Positions 44,653 to 53,932 of a stretch of 64,000 bases of DNA are shown here, in pieces (position 1 is the stretch's first letter; each line of letters opens with the position of its first letter). A program made the position numbers and the translations under genes. Below the pieces are notes generated by a model. That model saw only the letters and a program-made list of their open reading frames with translations. It did not search any database and was not told the origin of the DNA. Origin of the DNA: an uncultured Rhodospirillales bacterium (lineage in GTDB: Bacteria > Pseudomonadota > Alphaproteobacteria > Acetobacterales > Acetobacteraceae). The stretch is taken from the NCBI GenBank assembly GCA_903928895.1, contig CAIYSR010000095.1, positions 1-64,000 on the forward strand. The letters are read 5' to 3'.

Positions 44653-45375
44653 ATGAAACTGCGAGACTTCTCGGTGCTGACGTTCGACTGCTACGGCACC
44701 TTGATCGACTGGGAAACCGGCATTTTCGCCGCCCTGCAGCCGCTTCTGGCGCGCGGCAATCCTGGCCTCGGGCGTGACGAGGTCCTCGCGGCCTTTGCCC
44801 GCCACGAGTCCGCGCAGGAGGCTGAAACCCCAGACATGATCTATTCCGGGCTGTTGTCTGCGGTGCATCGGCGCTTGGCCGTCGAATGGGATGTGGCCCC
44901 CGACGGGGCGGCCGACGCGCGTTTCGGCGCCGCCGTGCCGCACTGGCCGGCCTTTCCCGACTCGGCGGAGGCCTTGGCCTATCTCAAGCAGCACTATCGG
45001 CTGGTGATCCTCTCCAATGTCGACCGGGTGAGTTTCGCCGGTTCCAACCGGCGGCTGGGCGTGGCGTTCGATGCCGTCTTCACCGCGCAGGACATCGGGT
45101 CGTACAAGCCGGACCTGCGCAATTTCCACTTTCTGCTGGAGCGCTTGGCCGAAATGGGGATCGCCAAGGATCAGATCCTGCACACCGCGCAGAGCCTTTA
45201 TCACGATCACGCCCCGGCGCAGCAGATCGGCCTGGCGCGGGCCTGGATCGACCGGCGCAGCGATACCGGCTGGGGCGCCACCAAGGCGCCGCCGGCCGGC
45301 GTGACGTGGGATTTCCGCTTCCCCTCGCTCGCGGCCCTGGCCGCAGCGCACGCAGCCGACGTGGCTGGCGCCTGA
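44653..45375 (+). CDS. HAD-family hydrolase, haloacid dehalogenase type II-like
   Basis: A 240-residue HAD protein. Motif I is LTFDCYGTLIDWETG with the nucleophilic Asp at about residue 10, motif II is VILSNVDR near 118, the Lys is in GSYKPDLRNF near 152, and motif IV is SLYHDHAPAQQIGL near 182. The His-Asp-His pattern and overall length resemble type II haloacid dehalogenases, but the activity could equally be a phosphatase. The ATG at 44653 has GGAG about 10 bases upstream; an earlier TTG is rejected. It converges with the chemotaxis gene, the stops being 9 bases apart. Confidence 0.88.
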   Translation: MKLRDFSVLTFDCYGTLIDWETGIFAALQPLLARGNPGLGRDEVLAAFARHESAQEAETPDMIYSGLLSAVHRRLAVEWDVAPDGAADARFGAAVPHWPAFPDSAEALAYLKQHYRLVILSNVDRVSFAGSNRRLGVAFDAVFTAQDIGSYKPDLRNFHFLLERLAEMGIAKDQILHTAQSLYHDHAPAQQIGLARAWIDRRSDTGWGATKAPPAGVTWDFRFPSLAALAAAHAADVAGA

Positions 45376-45384
45376 CCGGAAATA

Positions 45385-47097
45385 TCAGGCGGCGCGAACC
45401 CCGTCGATGAACGCGGTGACTTCGCGCCGCAACTGCTCAGCCTGGCGGGAGAGCTGATCGGCAGCGGACTGCACCTGGCCGGCGACCGCACTGGTGCCTT
45501 CGACGCCCGTGCTGACCGATCCGATGGTCGTGCTGACCTGGGCCGTGCCGATCGCCGCCTGCTGGATGTTGCGGGCGATCTCGCGGGTTGCCCCATCCTG
45601 GCCTTGCATGGCGCGGGCGATGCCGACCGAGATTTGATGCACCGCGCCAATGGTGGTGCCGATCGAACGAATTGAGGCGACGGCGTGTTCCGTGGCGGAC
45701 TGGATGCCGGCAATCTGGCGGCCGATATCCTCGGTCGCCCTCGCGGTCTGGGCGGCCAGATGTTTCACCTCGGAGGCGACGACGGCGAAGCCCTTCCCCG
45801 CGTCGCCGGCACGGGCCGCCTCGATGGTGGCGTTAAGCGCGAGCAGGTTGGTCTGGCGCGCGATCCCGGTGATCAGGCCGACGATTTCGCCGATGCTCTT
45901 GGCCCCCTCGCTCAGGGTGCGAACGACCTCGTCGGTCCGGAGAATGTCGGCCGCCGCCTGCGCGGCTGTCGATGACGCGTGGCTGACCTGGAGCGTGATT
46001 TCGACGATTGAAGCGGCAAGCTGCTCGGCGGCGACGGCGACGGCCTGGACGTTGTGGCTGGCCTCGCCAGCGCTCCCGGCGACCGTCGCGGCCTGCTGCA
46101 TCGTCATCCCGGCGGTGCCGGCGACAGAGCGGGCGGCGGTATCGAGCTGGCCGGATGCGGCAATGACGGTTTGCACGAGCGAGCCGGCGCTCAGCTCGAA
46201 GGCGGCGGCCAAAGCGTCCAGCCTGGCGGCACGCTCCGCCTTCGCCACAGCCTCGGCGGTGGCCTGGGCTTCGAGCACCCGGGCCTGGCGGGCGCTGGCC
46301 TGAAAGGTGCCGAGCGACCGCGCCAGGCTGCCGACTTCGTCGCGCCGGAGAACGTTGCCGACCATGAAATCGAGATCGCCAGAGGCGAGCCGCGCCATCT
46401 CGTGGGCGCTGGCACGGATCGGGCGGACCACCTGGGCCGATGCCACCCAGAACGCAACGCCCAGGGAGGCAAGAATGCCGGCGATATCAATGAGGGTGAT
46501 CACGGTGTCGGTCTGGGCGATGACGGTGTCGATCCGCTCGGTGGCGGCGGCAAGGGTGGTTTGCAGGATGTGGACCAGAGCCTGTGACGCTTCGAGCGCC
46601 TTGAGGCGGCTGGCGCGTCCTTTGACCGCCGAGAGCTGTGTCGCCAGTCCCACGTCGCCCTGCCCGACGGCGGCAATGACGGCATCGGTGTTGCGGGCAC
46701 GCGCCTCGATGGCGGCGATGAAGCTGTCAGCCAGCGCCAGATGTGCTGGCTCGGCGAGGCGCCCGCGGGTGAGCGCGATGGCGGTCAGCGCGCCGTCGAT
46801 CTCGGTGCGGTAGACCTTGGCGTATTGCGCGATGCTGGCGGCGTCGCCGGCCGCGAGGATGATGTTCTTCTCGGCGATCGCCGCATCCGAAAAATGCCGC
46901 TGTGCTTCCACGGCGGCAAGCAGGGCCGGGGCATGGCCGCGCAGCGCATCATCGGCCGCCGCCCGGATGGCGCTGGCCGAGAACCACAGCGCCACGATCA
47001 CCGCGGCGCAGGCGAGCGTGGTGATCACAGCGGGCACCACAAGTTTCGCGGTCAGCGGCCAATGGGCGAAGAGATGAGCAAGAGACTTGGCGGGCAA
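45385..47097 (-). CDS. Methyl-accepting chemotaxis protein
   Basis: A 570-residue transmembrane receptor. The first membrane helix is at about residues 15-37 ([19 protein letters not shown]). A helical periplasmic ligand domain of about 150 residues follows, then the second helix near 197-217, a HAMP domain starting [19 protein letters not shown], and the cytoplasmic signalling coiled coil. Its hairpin tip, [20 protein letters not shown], near residue 420 is the hallmark of the family. The sensor domain is a four-helix bundle without a recognised ligand pocket. No other chemotaxis genes are nearby, so it is an orphan receptor. Confidence 0.95.
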   Translation of the reverse strand: MPAKSLAHLFAHWPLTAKLVVPAVITTLACAAVIVALWFSASAIRAAADDALRGHAPALLAAVEAQRHFSDAAIAEKNIILAAGDAASIAQYAKVYRTEIDGALTAIALTRGRLAEPAHLALADSFIAAIEARARNTDAVIAAVGQGDVGLATQLSAVKGRASRLKALEASQALVHILQTTLAAATERIDTVIAQTDTVITLIDIAGILASLGVAFWVASAQVVRPIRASAHEMARLASGDLDFMVGNVLRRDEVGSLARSLGTFQASARQARVLEAQATAEAVAKAERAARLDALAAAFELSAGSLVQTVIAASGQLDTAARSVAGTAGMTMQQAATVAGSAGEASHNVQAVAVAAEQLAASIVEITLQVSHASSTAAQAAADILRTDEVVRTLSEGAKSIGEIVGLITGIARQTNLLALNATIEAARAGDAGKGFAVVASEVKHLAAQTARATEDIGRQIAGIQSATEHAVASIRSIGTTIGAVHQISVGIARAMQGQDGATREIARNIQQAAIGTAQVSTTIGSVSTGVEGTSAVAGQVQSAADQLSRQAEQLRREVTAFIDGVRAA

Positions 47098-47170
47098 GGG
47101 GGGATCTTCCTAGGCGGTGCCAGCCAGACCTAACGCGCAAAAGGAAAGAAACCCTGAATCCGCCTCGCCC

Positions 47171-49213
47171 TCAGCCAAGGATATTCAGGTCGAGCCAGCC
47201 CCGCGCGGTCACGGCGGCGCGGTTGCCCGGGCGCAACAACACCGTCGTCATCGCTGATTCGACAATCGCCGGCCCCTGGATCGCCTTCCCCGGGGCCAAC
47301 AGGTCGAGCGCATAGACCGGCACCGTCATCCATTCGCCGATATGGATCCGGCGTTCGCCCGCAGGGGCCGCCGGGTCGCGCGGAACCAGCGCCGGTTCCT
47401 GTGGCAGATCCGGGAGGATCCCCACCACCGCGCAGCGGGCGTTGACCAGCACTGCCTCCTGGCTGCGCAGCGCATAGGTGTACAGCGCCTCGTGCCGCGC
47501 GTGGAAGCGTTCGACGATCTGCGGCAGCGGATCCGCGACCGACCAGTCGATCCCGCCTAGGGGCACCGCGATCTCGAAGATCTGCTCGCCATAGCGCATC
47601 TCGACGCTGCGCTCGCACCGCACCGGCCCGTCGAAACTGGCGGCCAGCCGGGCGCGGCCTTCGGCTTCCATGGCCTCGAACATGCGCGTGACGGCGCCGC
47701 CGTCGAGCCGGCCGGCATCGCCGATATGGGTGCGCGACACCTCGTAGCGCAGGTCGGTGGCAAGCATGCCCCAGGCCGAGAGCACCGAGGCCACGCGCGG
47801 CACGATCACCCGGGTCAGGTCCAGCTGCCGCGCGACATCGGCGACATGGAGGCCCGCCGCGCCGCCAAAGGCGAGCAGGGCGAAGCGCCTTGGGTCGACG
47901 CCGCGGCGCACCGAAACCAGGCGGATGCCCTCCGCCATGTTGGTGTTGACGACGCGATGGATGCCCTCGGCCGCTTGCAGCCGCCCAACCCCGAGTTCCC
48001 CGGCGAGACGATCCACCGCCGCTTCGGCGGCGCCAACATCCAGCCGCGCCCGCCCGCCGAGAAACCCGGCGGGGTCGAGATAGCCGAGCACCAGGTTGGC
48101 GTCGGTCACCGTCGCGCGCATGCCGCCATTGCCATAGCAGGCCGGACCCGGCTGCGCGCCGGCCGATTCAGGGCCGACATGCAGAATGCCACCGGCATCG
48201 GCGCGTCCGATGGAGCCACCGCCGGCGCCGAGACTGGCGATGTCGAGGCTGTTGAGCGCCAGCCGATGCCCGCCGACGCCGCGCCCGGTGGCGAGCGTGG
48301 GCTCGCCGTTCACGATCAGGCAGATATCGGTGCTGGTGCCGCCCATGTCGAACGGGATCAGGTCCGGGGTCGCCAGCAGGCGGGCGGCATAGCGGCTGCC
48401 GGCAACCCCGCCGGCCGGGCCGGAGAGGACCCCCCCCGCGGCGATGCGGGCGGCTTCGTCAACCGGGGTGACGCCGCCGTGGGACTGGATGATCAGCAGC
48501 GGTCCGCCGTAGCCGCTCTCCTTCAGCCGGGACTCCAGGCGCCGGAGATAGCGCGAAAGGGCAGGGCCGACATAGGCGTTGACGATCGTGGTCGAGACCC
48601 GGTCGAACTCCTTGATCTGCGGAAAGACCTCGCACGACAGCGACAGATAGACCCCGGGCAGCGCGGCAGCCACGGCAGCGGCAGTTGCCCGCTCGTGGCT
48701 GGCATCGCGCCACGCGTGCAGATAGCAGATCGCCACCGCCTCCACCTCTTGCGCCTTGAGCGCGGCGATGGCGGCATCGAGCGAGGCGCGGTCGAGCGGG
48801 ATTTCGATCCGCCCATCCGCCCGGATGCGCTCGCGCACGCCCAGCCGCCGCGCACGGGGCACAAGCTGAACCGGAGGCGGCAGACGCAGGTTGTAGCGGT
48901 CGTCCTTGAGCCCCTCGCGCATCTCGATGATGTCGCGATGGCCCTCGGTGGTGAGCAGCCCGACCCGGGCGCCCTTGTGTTCGAGCAGCGCATTGGTGGC
49001 CACCGTGGTGCCGTGCACGATCCGCTCGGTGCCGGCAAGCAGGCCTCCCAGCGTCAGCCCCAGCGCCTCGGCCAGCCCCGCCAGCCCGTCGAGCACGCCG
49101 ATCGACGGATCGGCCGGCGTCGAGGCCGACTTGGCCAAGGTGGTGCGCCCGCCGGGGTCCACCGCGACCAGATCGGTGAACGTGCCGCCGACGTCGATCC
49201 CGATGCGCAGCAT
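47171..49213 (-). CDS. hyuA: Hydantoinase/5-oxoprolinase subunit A
   Basis: A 680-residue ASKHA-fold subunit of an ATP-dependent amidohydrolase that opens 5-oxoproline or hydantoin-type rings. Visible motifs: phosphate-binding loop IGIDVGGTFTDLVAVD at residues 4-19, IPFDMGGTSTDICLIVNGEP near 285, GAGGGSIGRADAGGILHVGP near 325 and CYGNGGMRATVTDANLVLGY near 355. The ATG at 49213 is the only start in keeping with the family. It follows hyuB by 2 bases, and the two subunits should form a complex. Whether the substrate is 5-oxoproline, a hydantoin, N-methylhydantoin or acetophenone-like cannot be decided. Confidence 0.95.
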   Translation of the reverse strand: MLRIGIDVGGTFTDLVAVDPGGRTTLAKSASTPADPSIGVLDGLAGLAEALGLTLGGLLAGTERIVHGTTVATNALLEHKGARVGLLTTEGHRDIIEMREGLKDDRYNLRLPPPVQLVPRARRLGVRERIRADGRIEIPLDRASLDAAIAALKAQEVEAVAICYLHAWRDASHERATAAAVAAALPGVYLSLSCEVFPQIKEFDRVSTTIVNAYVGPALSRYLRRLESRLKESGYGGPLLIIQSHGGVTPVDEAARIAAGGVLSGPAGGVAGSRYAARLLATPDLIPFDMGGTSTDICLIVNGEPTLATGRGVGGHRLALNSLDIASLGAGGGSIGRADAGGILHVGPESAGAQPGPACYGNGGMRATVTDANLVLGYLDPAGFLGGRARLDVGAAEAAVDRLAGELGVGRLQAAEGIHRVVNTNMAEGIRLVSVRRGVDPRRFALLAFGGAAGLHVADVARQLDLTRVIVPRVASVLSAWGMLATDLRYEVSRTHIGDAGRLDGGAVTRMFEAMEAEGRARLAASFDGPVRCERSVEMRYGEQIFEIAVPLGGIDWSVADPLPQIVERFHARHEALYTYALRSQEAVLVNARCAVVGILPDLPQEPALVPRDPAAPAGERRIHIGEWMTVPVYALDLLAPGKAIQGPAIVESAMTTVLLRPGNRAAVTARGWLDLNILG

Positions 49214-49215
49214 GC

Positions 49216-50862
49216 TCAGCCCTCCGTCACGAAACCGGTGGCACGGTCGGCGTCGCGCTGGTCCGCACCGCGCAGCGCCGGATCGCCCCAGCCGCCGCCG
49301 CCGCCCGATTCCACCACGAACACGTCGCCCGGGCTCACCCGCAGGCCGACCTCCTTGGTCTTGATCACCCGCGGCGGCCTCCCTTTGGAATACAGAACAT
49401 AGCGATGCGGCGCCCCGTCCGCGCCGCCCAGGATGCCGCACGCACCGTGGCGCACGCCGTCACCGGCGGTGTTGGCCAGCGCCGGTTCGGCGATCTCGGC
49501 CACCATTTCCAGGATACCGCCGGGCCCGCCGCGATACTGGCCGTCGCCCCCCGAATTGGGACGAAACTCGTGGCGCCGGAACAGGAACGGGAAGCGCACC
49601 TCGGTGACCTCGAGGCTGCCGAACTTGATCCCGCCCGCGGCCTGCCATTCCCCCGCGCCCGGCCAGCCGTCCCCCGCCGGCGAGGCACCTCCGCCCGGCC
49701 GGGCCTGGAACAAATGCCAGATGAACGCCTTGCCCGTGCGCGGGTCCTTCCCCGAGACCGCGATGCGGAACCGCCGGCCCCACCCCGCCATCGCCCGCTC
49801 CGGACAGGCCGGCGCCAGCGCGGTGATGATCGCCTCCATGATCTCCTGCCCGCAATGGTTGGTGCACAGCGTCACTGGCGCCCCCGGGTTGGCCCACACC
49901 ACGGTGCCGGGCCGGGCGATCACGGTGAGCGGACGAAACGCGCCATCGTTCTTCGGTGTATGTGGATCGATCAGATAGGAAAGCGCCACCGCCACCGCCG
50001 ATTGCATGTTGGGGTGCGACGAATTGACGAACCCGATCACCTGCGGGTCGCTCTCCGTCAGGTCGATGGTGAGATCGCTGCCCGATTTGGTGACGGTGGC
50101 GCGGATATGGATGTCCTCGATGCCGTGCCCGTCATCGTCCAGGATCGCCTCCCCCCGATAGACCCCGTCCCGCCACGTCGCGATCACCGCGCGCGCCTGG
50201 CGCTCGGCGCCATCCAGCACCGCCTCGATCGCGGCATGGGTGGTGGCCCAGCCGAACTCCCCGGCCAGCGCCAGCAGCCGCCGCTCGCCGACATGCGCCG
50301 AGCCGATCATCGCGGCAAGGTCGCCCCGGAAGTCGTTGGGATGGCGCACATTGACCACCAGCATCTCCAGCACGTCGCGGTGCGTCCGCCCCCCCGACAC
50401 CAGCCGCAGCGGCGTCACCCGCAGCCCTTCCTGCCAAATCTCGGTCGCCCCCGCATTGTAGGCGCCATGCGTCGCCCCGCCGATATCGGATTGGTGCGCC
50501 CGGTTGATCGCCCAGAACACCGGCGTCGCGCCGTCGAACACCGGCACGAACACGGTCAGATCGGGCAGATGATTGCCGCCGTGGTAGGGGTCGTTGAGCA
50601 GGAACACGTCGCCCGGATGGATGTCGCCCGCGAAAAACCCGCTGATCGCCCGCGCCGCCCACGGCAGCGCGCCGACATGGATCGGCACATGCTCGGCCTG
50701 TGCGATCAGCCGCCCGTCGAGTCCGCATATCGCGGTCGAGAAATCCCGGCTCGAATTGAGGATCTGCGAATACGCGGTCCGCAGCATCGCCTCGCCCATT
50801 TCCTCCACGATCGCGTGCAGCCGGTGCTGGATGACGGAGACGGTGATGCGGTCGGGGCTCAT
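49216..50862 (-). CDS. hyuB: Hydantoinase/5-oxoprolinase subunit B
   Basis: A 548-residue catalytic-partner subunit. The start ITVSVIQHRLHAIVEEMGEAMLRTAYS and LNDPYHGGNHLPDLTVFVPVF near residue 100 are characteristic. Later come CTNHCGQEIMEAIITALAPAC near 335, and the C-terminus has the GGGGGWGDPALR tail usual in HyuB. The ATG at 50862 begins the family region; a longer reading upstream overlaps the divergent gene at 50984. Together with hyuA it forms a two-gene operon with a divergent promoter region of about 120 bases shared with the Cys-cluster genes. Confidence 0.95.
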   Translation of the reverse strand: MSPDRITVSVIQHRLHAIVEEMGEAMLRTAYSQILNSSRDFSTAICGLDGRLIAQAEHVPIHVGALPWAARAISGFFAGDIHPGDVFLLNDPYHGGNHLPDLTVFVPVFDGATPVFWAINRAHQSDIGGATHGAYNAGATEIWQEGLRVTPLRLVSGGRTHRDVLEMLVVNVRHPNDFRGDLAAMIGSAHVGERRLLALAGEFGWATTHAAIEAVLDGAERQARAVIATWRDGVYRGEAILDDDGHGIEDIHIRATVTKSGSDLTIDLTESDPQVIGFVNSSHPNMQSAVAVALSYLIDPHTPKNDGAFRPLTVIARPGTVVWANPGAPVTLCTNHCGQEIMEAIITALAPACPERAMAGWGRRFRIAVSGKDPRTGKAFIWHLFQARPGGGASPAGDGWPGAGEWQAAGGIKFGSLEVTEVRFPFLFRRHEFRPNSGGDGQYRGGPGGILEMVAEIAEPALANTAGDGVRHGACGILGGADGAPHRYVLYSKGRPPRVIKTKEVGLRVSPGDVFVVESGGGGGWGDPALRGADQRDADRATGFVTEG

Positions 50863-50983
50863 GCGGCGCGTCCTCGGCTGGCTCGGACGCGAGTGTCCGG
50901 CGCCGGCCATGGTTGCGCAACCCCCTGGCAGTGGTCGAAATCGGCGTGGTAGCGTGACGATCGGGACAACGAGGATGAGGGCC

Positions 50984-51568
50984 ATGGGCGAGACGCGCGC
51001 CGACCTGCCGCTGGTCGAGGGGCGCACCTGCGGCGCCTGCACGGCCTGCTGCCGGGCGCTGACGATCGACGAGCCGGCGATGCAGAAGCTGCCAGGCGTC
51101 CCGTGCGTCCATCTCGACGCCGACCGCCGCTGTGGCATCTACGAAACGCGCTACCGTGCCTGCCGCGCCTTCCACTGCGGCTATCGGCTCCTCCCCTGGC
51201 TGCCCGAGACGATGCGACCGGATCAGGCGGGCGTGCTGGTGTTGCCGCCGACAACGCAGGAGGCGAACGGTGACGGGCGGCTCTCGGCCGCCTTCATGAT
51301 TTTGACCCACGCGGCGCTGGACAACGAGGGGCTCGCACAGTCCATCATCGCTGCCGTGCGGGCCGAGGTGGCGGTGTTTCTCAGCGTGCCCGGCCCGCCC
51401 GGCACCAAGGCAACGCGGACCGACCTCACTGACGCTGTGATGATGCCGGCGCTGCTGCGGAGCAGGAGCGCGGTTCTCGCCGTGGTGCGCGAGACCTATG
51501 AACGGGCCAAACGCGTCGAACGGCCGCCGGTGGTGTTCAAGTCCGCCGCGGCGCCGCAGCCGGAATAG
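50984..51568 (+). CDS. YkgJ-like cysteine-cluster protein, copy 1
   Basis: A 194-residue protein with an N-terminal C-x2-C-x2-CC cluster (CGACTACCRAL, residues about 16-26) and a second Cys set (CVHLDADRRCGIYETRYRAC, then FHCGYR). This pattern matches the putative zinc- or iron-chelating Cys-cluster family (YkgJ). The C-terminal two thirds are an alpha/beta region without known motif, with LSVPGPPGTKATRTDLTDAV near residue 128. First of three tandem relatives, divergent from hyuB. Cofactor and function are unknown. The ATG at 50984 is preferred because GAGG lies 9 bases upstream; the ATG at 50975 is possible. Confidence 0.82.
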   Translation: MGETRADLPLVEGRTCGACTACCRALTIDEPAMQKLPGVPCVHLDADRRCGIYETRYRACRAFHCGYRLLPWLPETMRPDQAGVLVLPPTTQEANGDGRLSAAFMILTHAALDNEGLAQSIIAAVRAEVAVFLSVPGPPGTKATRTDLTDAVMMPALLRSRSAVLAVVRETYERAKRVERPPVVFKSAAAPQPE

Positions 51569-51592
51569 GACGCCGTCCATGGGGAGGGAGCG

Positions 51593-52210
51593 GTGAGCGA
51601 ACAGGATGCTGCGGTCGCATTGGTGCCGGATCGGGCATGCGGGTCGTGCCATGCCTGCTGCGTTGCGCTGTTGATCGACACGGCGGCGTTTCAGAAGCAT
51701 TCCGGCGTCGCGTGCCATCATCTCGACAGCGACCGCCGGTGTGGCATCTACGCGAGCCGCTACGAGGCGTGCCGGGCGTTCCACTGCGGGTATCGGCAGC
51801 TGCCGTGGCTGCCCGAGACGATGCGGCCGGACCAGGCCGGCGTGCTGGTGCTGCCGCTGATGACGCGACCGGACGACGCGCCCGACGGCAAGCTCCTGCC
51901 CTCGGTCGTGTTCGTGATATTGGATGAGGCATCGCTCGACAGCGAGGCGCTCACGACATCGGTGATTGCGGCGGTGCGGGAGGAGGTGCTGATCGTCTTG
52001 AGCGTGCGCGGACCGCCCGGCACCACCTCGAGCCGGATCGATATCAGCGAGGCGTTGCTGCTGCCGGCCATGATGCGGAACCGGCGCGGGATCCAGCGCA
52101 TCCTGCGCGAGGCCTACGCCCACGCAAAGGCGGTCGAGCGGCCGGCGGTGGTGTTCAGGAACGGCGGCGAGCGCCGTCCACGGGGAGGTGGCGATGAGCA
52201 AGCCGAGTGA
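51593..52210 (+). CDS. YkgJ-like cysteine-cluster protein, copy 2
   Basis: A 205-residue paralogue of the preceding gene, starting at a GTG with GGGAG 7-8 bases upstream. The Cys motif is CGSCHACCVAL near residue 16, the second set is CHHLDSDRRCGIYASRYEAC then FHCGYRQLPW, and LSVRGPPGTTSSRIDISEAL corresponds to the same region of copy 1. It is clearly closer to copy 1 than to copy 3. It overlaps the start of copy 3 by 17 bases, so all three are probably one transcript. The tail is Arg/Gly-rich and unlike the other two copies. Confidence 0.82.
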   Translation: MSEQDAAVALVPDRACGSCHACCVALLIDTAAFQKHSGVACHHLDSDRRCGIYASRYEACRAFHCGYRQLPWLPETMRPDQAGVLVLPLMTRPDDAPDGKLLPSVVFVILDEASLDSEALTTSVIAAVREEVLIVLSVRGPPGTTSSRIDISEALLLPAMMRNRRGIQRILREAYAHAKAVERPAVVFRNGGERRPRGGGDEQAE

Positions 52211-52817
52211 CGAGATCCCGCTGGTGCCGGGGCGGGAATGCGGCACCTGCAACGTCTGCTGCGTGGCGCTCACGATCAATGAGCCGCCCCTGCTGCAGAA
52301 GGTGCAGGGCGTGCGCTGCCGGCACAACCAGACCGACAATCTCTGCGCGATCTATGCGAGCCGGCCCGATACCTGCCGCACCTTCTTCTGCGGGTTCCGC
52401 CATCTGAGCTGGATCAAGCCGACGCTGCGGCCGGATGTGTCGGGCGTGCTGGTGCGGATGCAGGCGGAAAAGCCGGACGGCTCCGGCGTCCAGAAGGTCA
52501 GCCCGGTGTTCATGCTGCTCAACCGGGAGGCGGTGAAGGCGGAGGGCTTCGCGGAATCGATCGCCGCCGCGGTGATGTCCGATGTGCCCACCTATGTCAG
52601 CATCCCCGGGCCCCCCGGCTATACCGCAAGCCACGCCAAGGTGAACGACGTGCTGCGCCATGCGGTGATCACCAAGGACAAACCCGCGGTGCTGCGCCTG
52701 TTGCGCCAGATCTACGCCAAAGGACGCGGCGGCAAGCGGGAGCCGGTGACGTTCAAGCGGGTGACCGGCGGGCCAGGGGTGGAGCCCACCGGCGGACCAG
52801 AAAAGCCGGCGGATTGA
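52194..52817 (+). CDS. YkgJ-like cysteine-cluster protein, copy 3
   Basis: A 207-residue relative, the most diverged of the three. The N-terminal CGTCNVCCVAL keeps the C-x2-C-x2-CC pattern, and the second set reads CRHNQTDNLCAIYASRPDTC then FFCGFR. The segment VSIPGPPGYTASHAKVNDVL aligns with copies 1 and 2. The ATG at 52194 has GGGGAGG 5-6 bases upstream inside the end of copy 2, so the GTG at 52188 is rejected. The last ~25 residues are Gly/Pro-rich. The A/T-rich inverted repeat follows 60 bases after its stop. Confidence 0.82.
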   Translation: MSKPSDEIPLVPGRECGTCNVCCVALTINEPPLLQKVQGVRCRHNQTDNLCAIYASRPDTCRTFFCGFRHLSWIKPTLRPDVSGVLVRMQAEKPDGSGVQKVSPVFMLLNREAVKAEGFAESIAAAVMSDVPTYVSIPGPPGYTASHAKVNDVLRHAVITKDKPAVLRLLRQIYAKGRGGKREPVTFKRVTGGPGVEPTGGPEKPAD

Positions 52818-52876
52818 TACCAACCCTGCGAGATGCTGACCTTTGCGGTTCGCGGAGAAGGAGCAGCGGGCAGGAA

Positions 52877-53001
52877 GGAAGCGTTTCTTTTTTTGAAAAA
52901 AAGAAACAAAAAAACTTCACCCTGGCTTCGCCGCAGATGGAATGACAGACTCCAACGGATGAAAGTTTTTTGCTTCTTTTTTCCAAAAAAGAAGCGCTTC
53001 C
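52877..53001. repeat. A/T-rich inverted repeat with nested hairpins; possible bidirectional terminator or mobile relic
   Basis: Two arms of about 43 bases, 52877-52919 and 52960-53001, are near-perfect reverse complements (starting GGAAGCG... and ending ...CGCTTCC) around a 40-base GC-rich centre. Each arm is itself a hairpin: a 12-base stem at 52883-52907 and an 11-base stem at 52972-52995, made of T-runs pairing with A-runs. The composition contrasts sharply with the GC-rich surroundings. It lies between convergent genes (stops at 52817 and 53044), so it can end transcription from both sides. Similar poly-A/T hairpins are, as far as I recall, common in Acetobacteraceae genomes. Confidence 0.75.
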
Positions 53002-53043
53002 CTGCCCTGATGAAGGAAGCGCGATTATTCACCCCACATCGTA

Positions 53044-53910
53044 CTATGCCTTCCCGGCGAGCCGCAGGTCCTCGGCAAGATACTCCGCACGGCGGACCGC
53101 GACGGCGAGGGCGGCCGGCGTTTCCAGCCCCACCGGCTCGCCCCCGGCCTGCAACCCCGCCAACGTCGCGCGGATCGCCTTCACGCTCGCCGACAGCACT
53201 TCCTGCGGATAGACCGCGATCTTGATGCCGTTCGCCTTCAGCTCCGCATTGATCGCCGCATAGGGCTTGCCGGTCGGACCCGTCACCGAGATATGCGGCT
53301 TGCCGCCCGAGGCCTGCACCGCGGCGCGCTGCTCCTCGCCGTTGGCGGGGCTGTCCAGGAACAGGATGTCGGCGCCCAGCGCGGTGAAAATCTTGATCCG
53401 CTCCAGCGCCTCCTCGAACCCGCGCGACGGCCGGCTGTCCGTTCGTGCCAGCAGCAGCACCCCCTCCTCCTTGGCAGCCGCGATCGCCGCGGTCAGCCGC
53501 AGCGTGGCGGCGTCCCGCTCGATCGTGAGCTTGGCGCCGTCCTTGGCGAGCTGGCGCGGCCACTGCTTGTCCTCGATCAGCACCGCGGCGCAGCCGAGCC
53601 GGGCGTATTCCCGCACCGTGCGCTGCACCGCGAATTCATTGCCATAGCCGGTGTCGCCATCGCCGAGCCACAGCACCGAGGGGGCGGCGGTCACCACGTT
53701 GGAAACCGCGTCGCGCATTTCGGGAAACGACAGCAGGTCCATGTCGGGCATCGCCAGCTTCATCGCCGAGATCGACGAACCCGACGCGAAGCCGACCTTG
53801 AAGCCCGCCTCGGCGACGAGGCGGGCGCCCATGCCATCGCCCACGCCGGGCATCAGATACATATCGGGGCCTTCGAGCAGGGCCTTCAGGGCAGCAGCTT
53901 GGGGACGCAT
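53044..53910 (-). CDS. Isocitrate lyase/PEP mutase superfamily protein
   Basis: A 288-residue (beta/alpha)8-barrel protein. The Mg-binding Asp pair is in LWLGDGDTGYGNEF near residue 85, followed by VLIEDKQWPRQ near 115. The loop after that Lys lacks both the KKCGH of isocitrate and methylisocitrate lyases and the K-x-N-S of PEP mutase, so neither reaction can be assigned. Relatives act as 2,3-dimethylmalate lyase or oxaloacetate decarboxylase. It lies 22 bases downstream of an Fbp-type ABC transporter operon and is probably co-transcribed, which hints that the transporter brings in a carboxylate or phosphonate. That link is inference. Confidence 0.88.
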   Translation of the reverse strand: MRPQAAALKALLEGPDMYLMPGVGDGMGARLVAEAGFKVGFASGSSISAMKLAMPDMDLLSFPEMRDAVSNVVTAAPSVLWLGDGDTGYGNEFAVQRTVREYARLGCAAVLIEDKQWPRQLAKDGAKLTIERDAATLRLTAAIAAAKEEGVLLLARTDSRPSRGFEEALERIKIFTALGADILFLDSPANGEEQRAAVQASGGKPHISVTGPTGKPYAAINAELKANGIKIAVYPQEVLSASVKAIRATLAGLQAGGEPVGLETPAALAVAVRRAEYLAEDLRLAGKA

Positions 53911-53932
53911 GGGGTATTTCCTTGGGTGGGGA

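Noticed and set aside
50132-52339. 735-residue minus-strand frame across the three Cys-cluster genes
   Set aside because: It crosses from hyuB in another frame through three plus-strand genes with clear Cys motifs. No family features.
52712-53563. Minus-strand frame reading through the A/T-rich repeat (KKKQKTFIR-type peptide)
   Set aside because: Such translations come from the poly-A/T hairpin and a shadow of the ICL-family gene, not from a protein.
53044-53910. PEP mutase and phosphonate biosynthesis
   Set aside because: The K-x-N-S loop needed for PEP mutase is missing, and no phosphonopyruvate decarboxylase gene is nearby.
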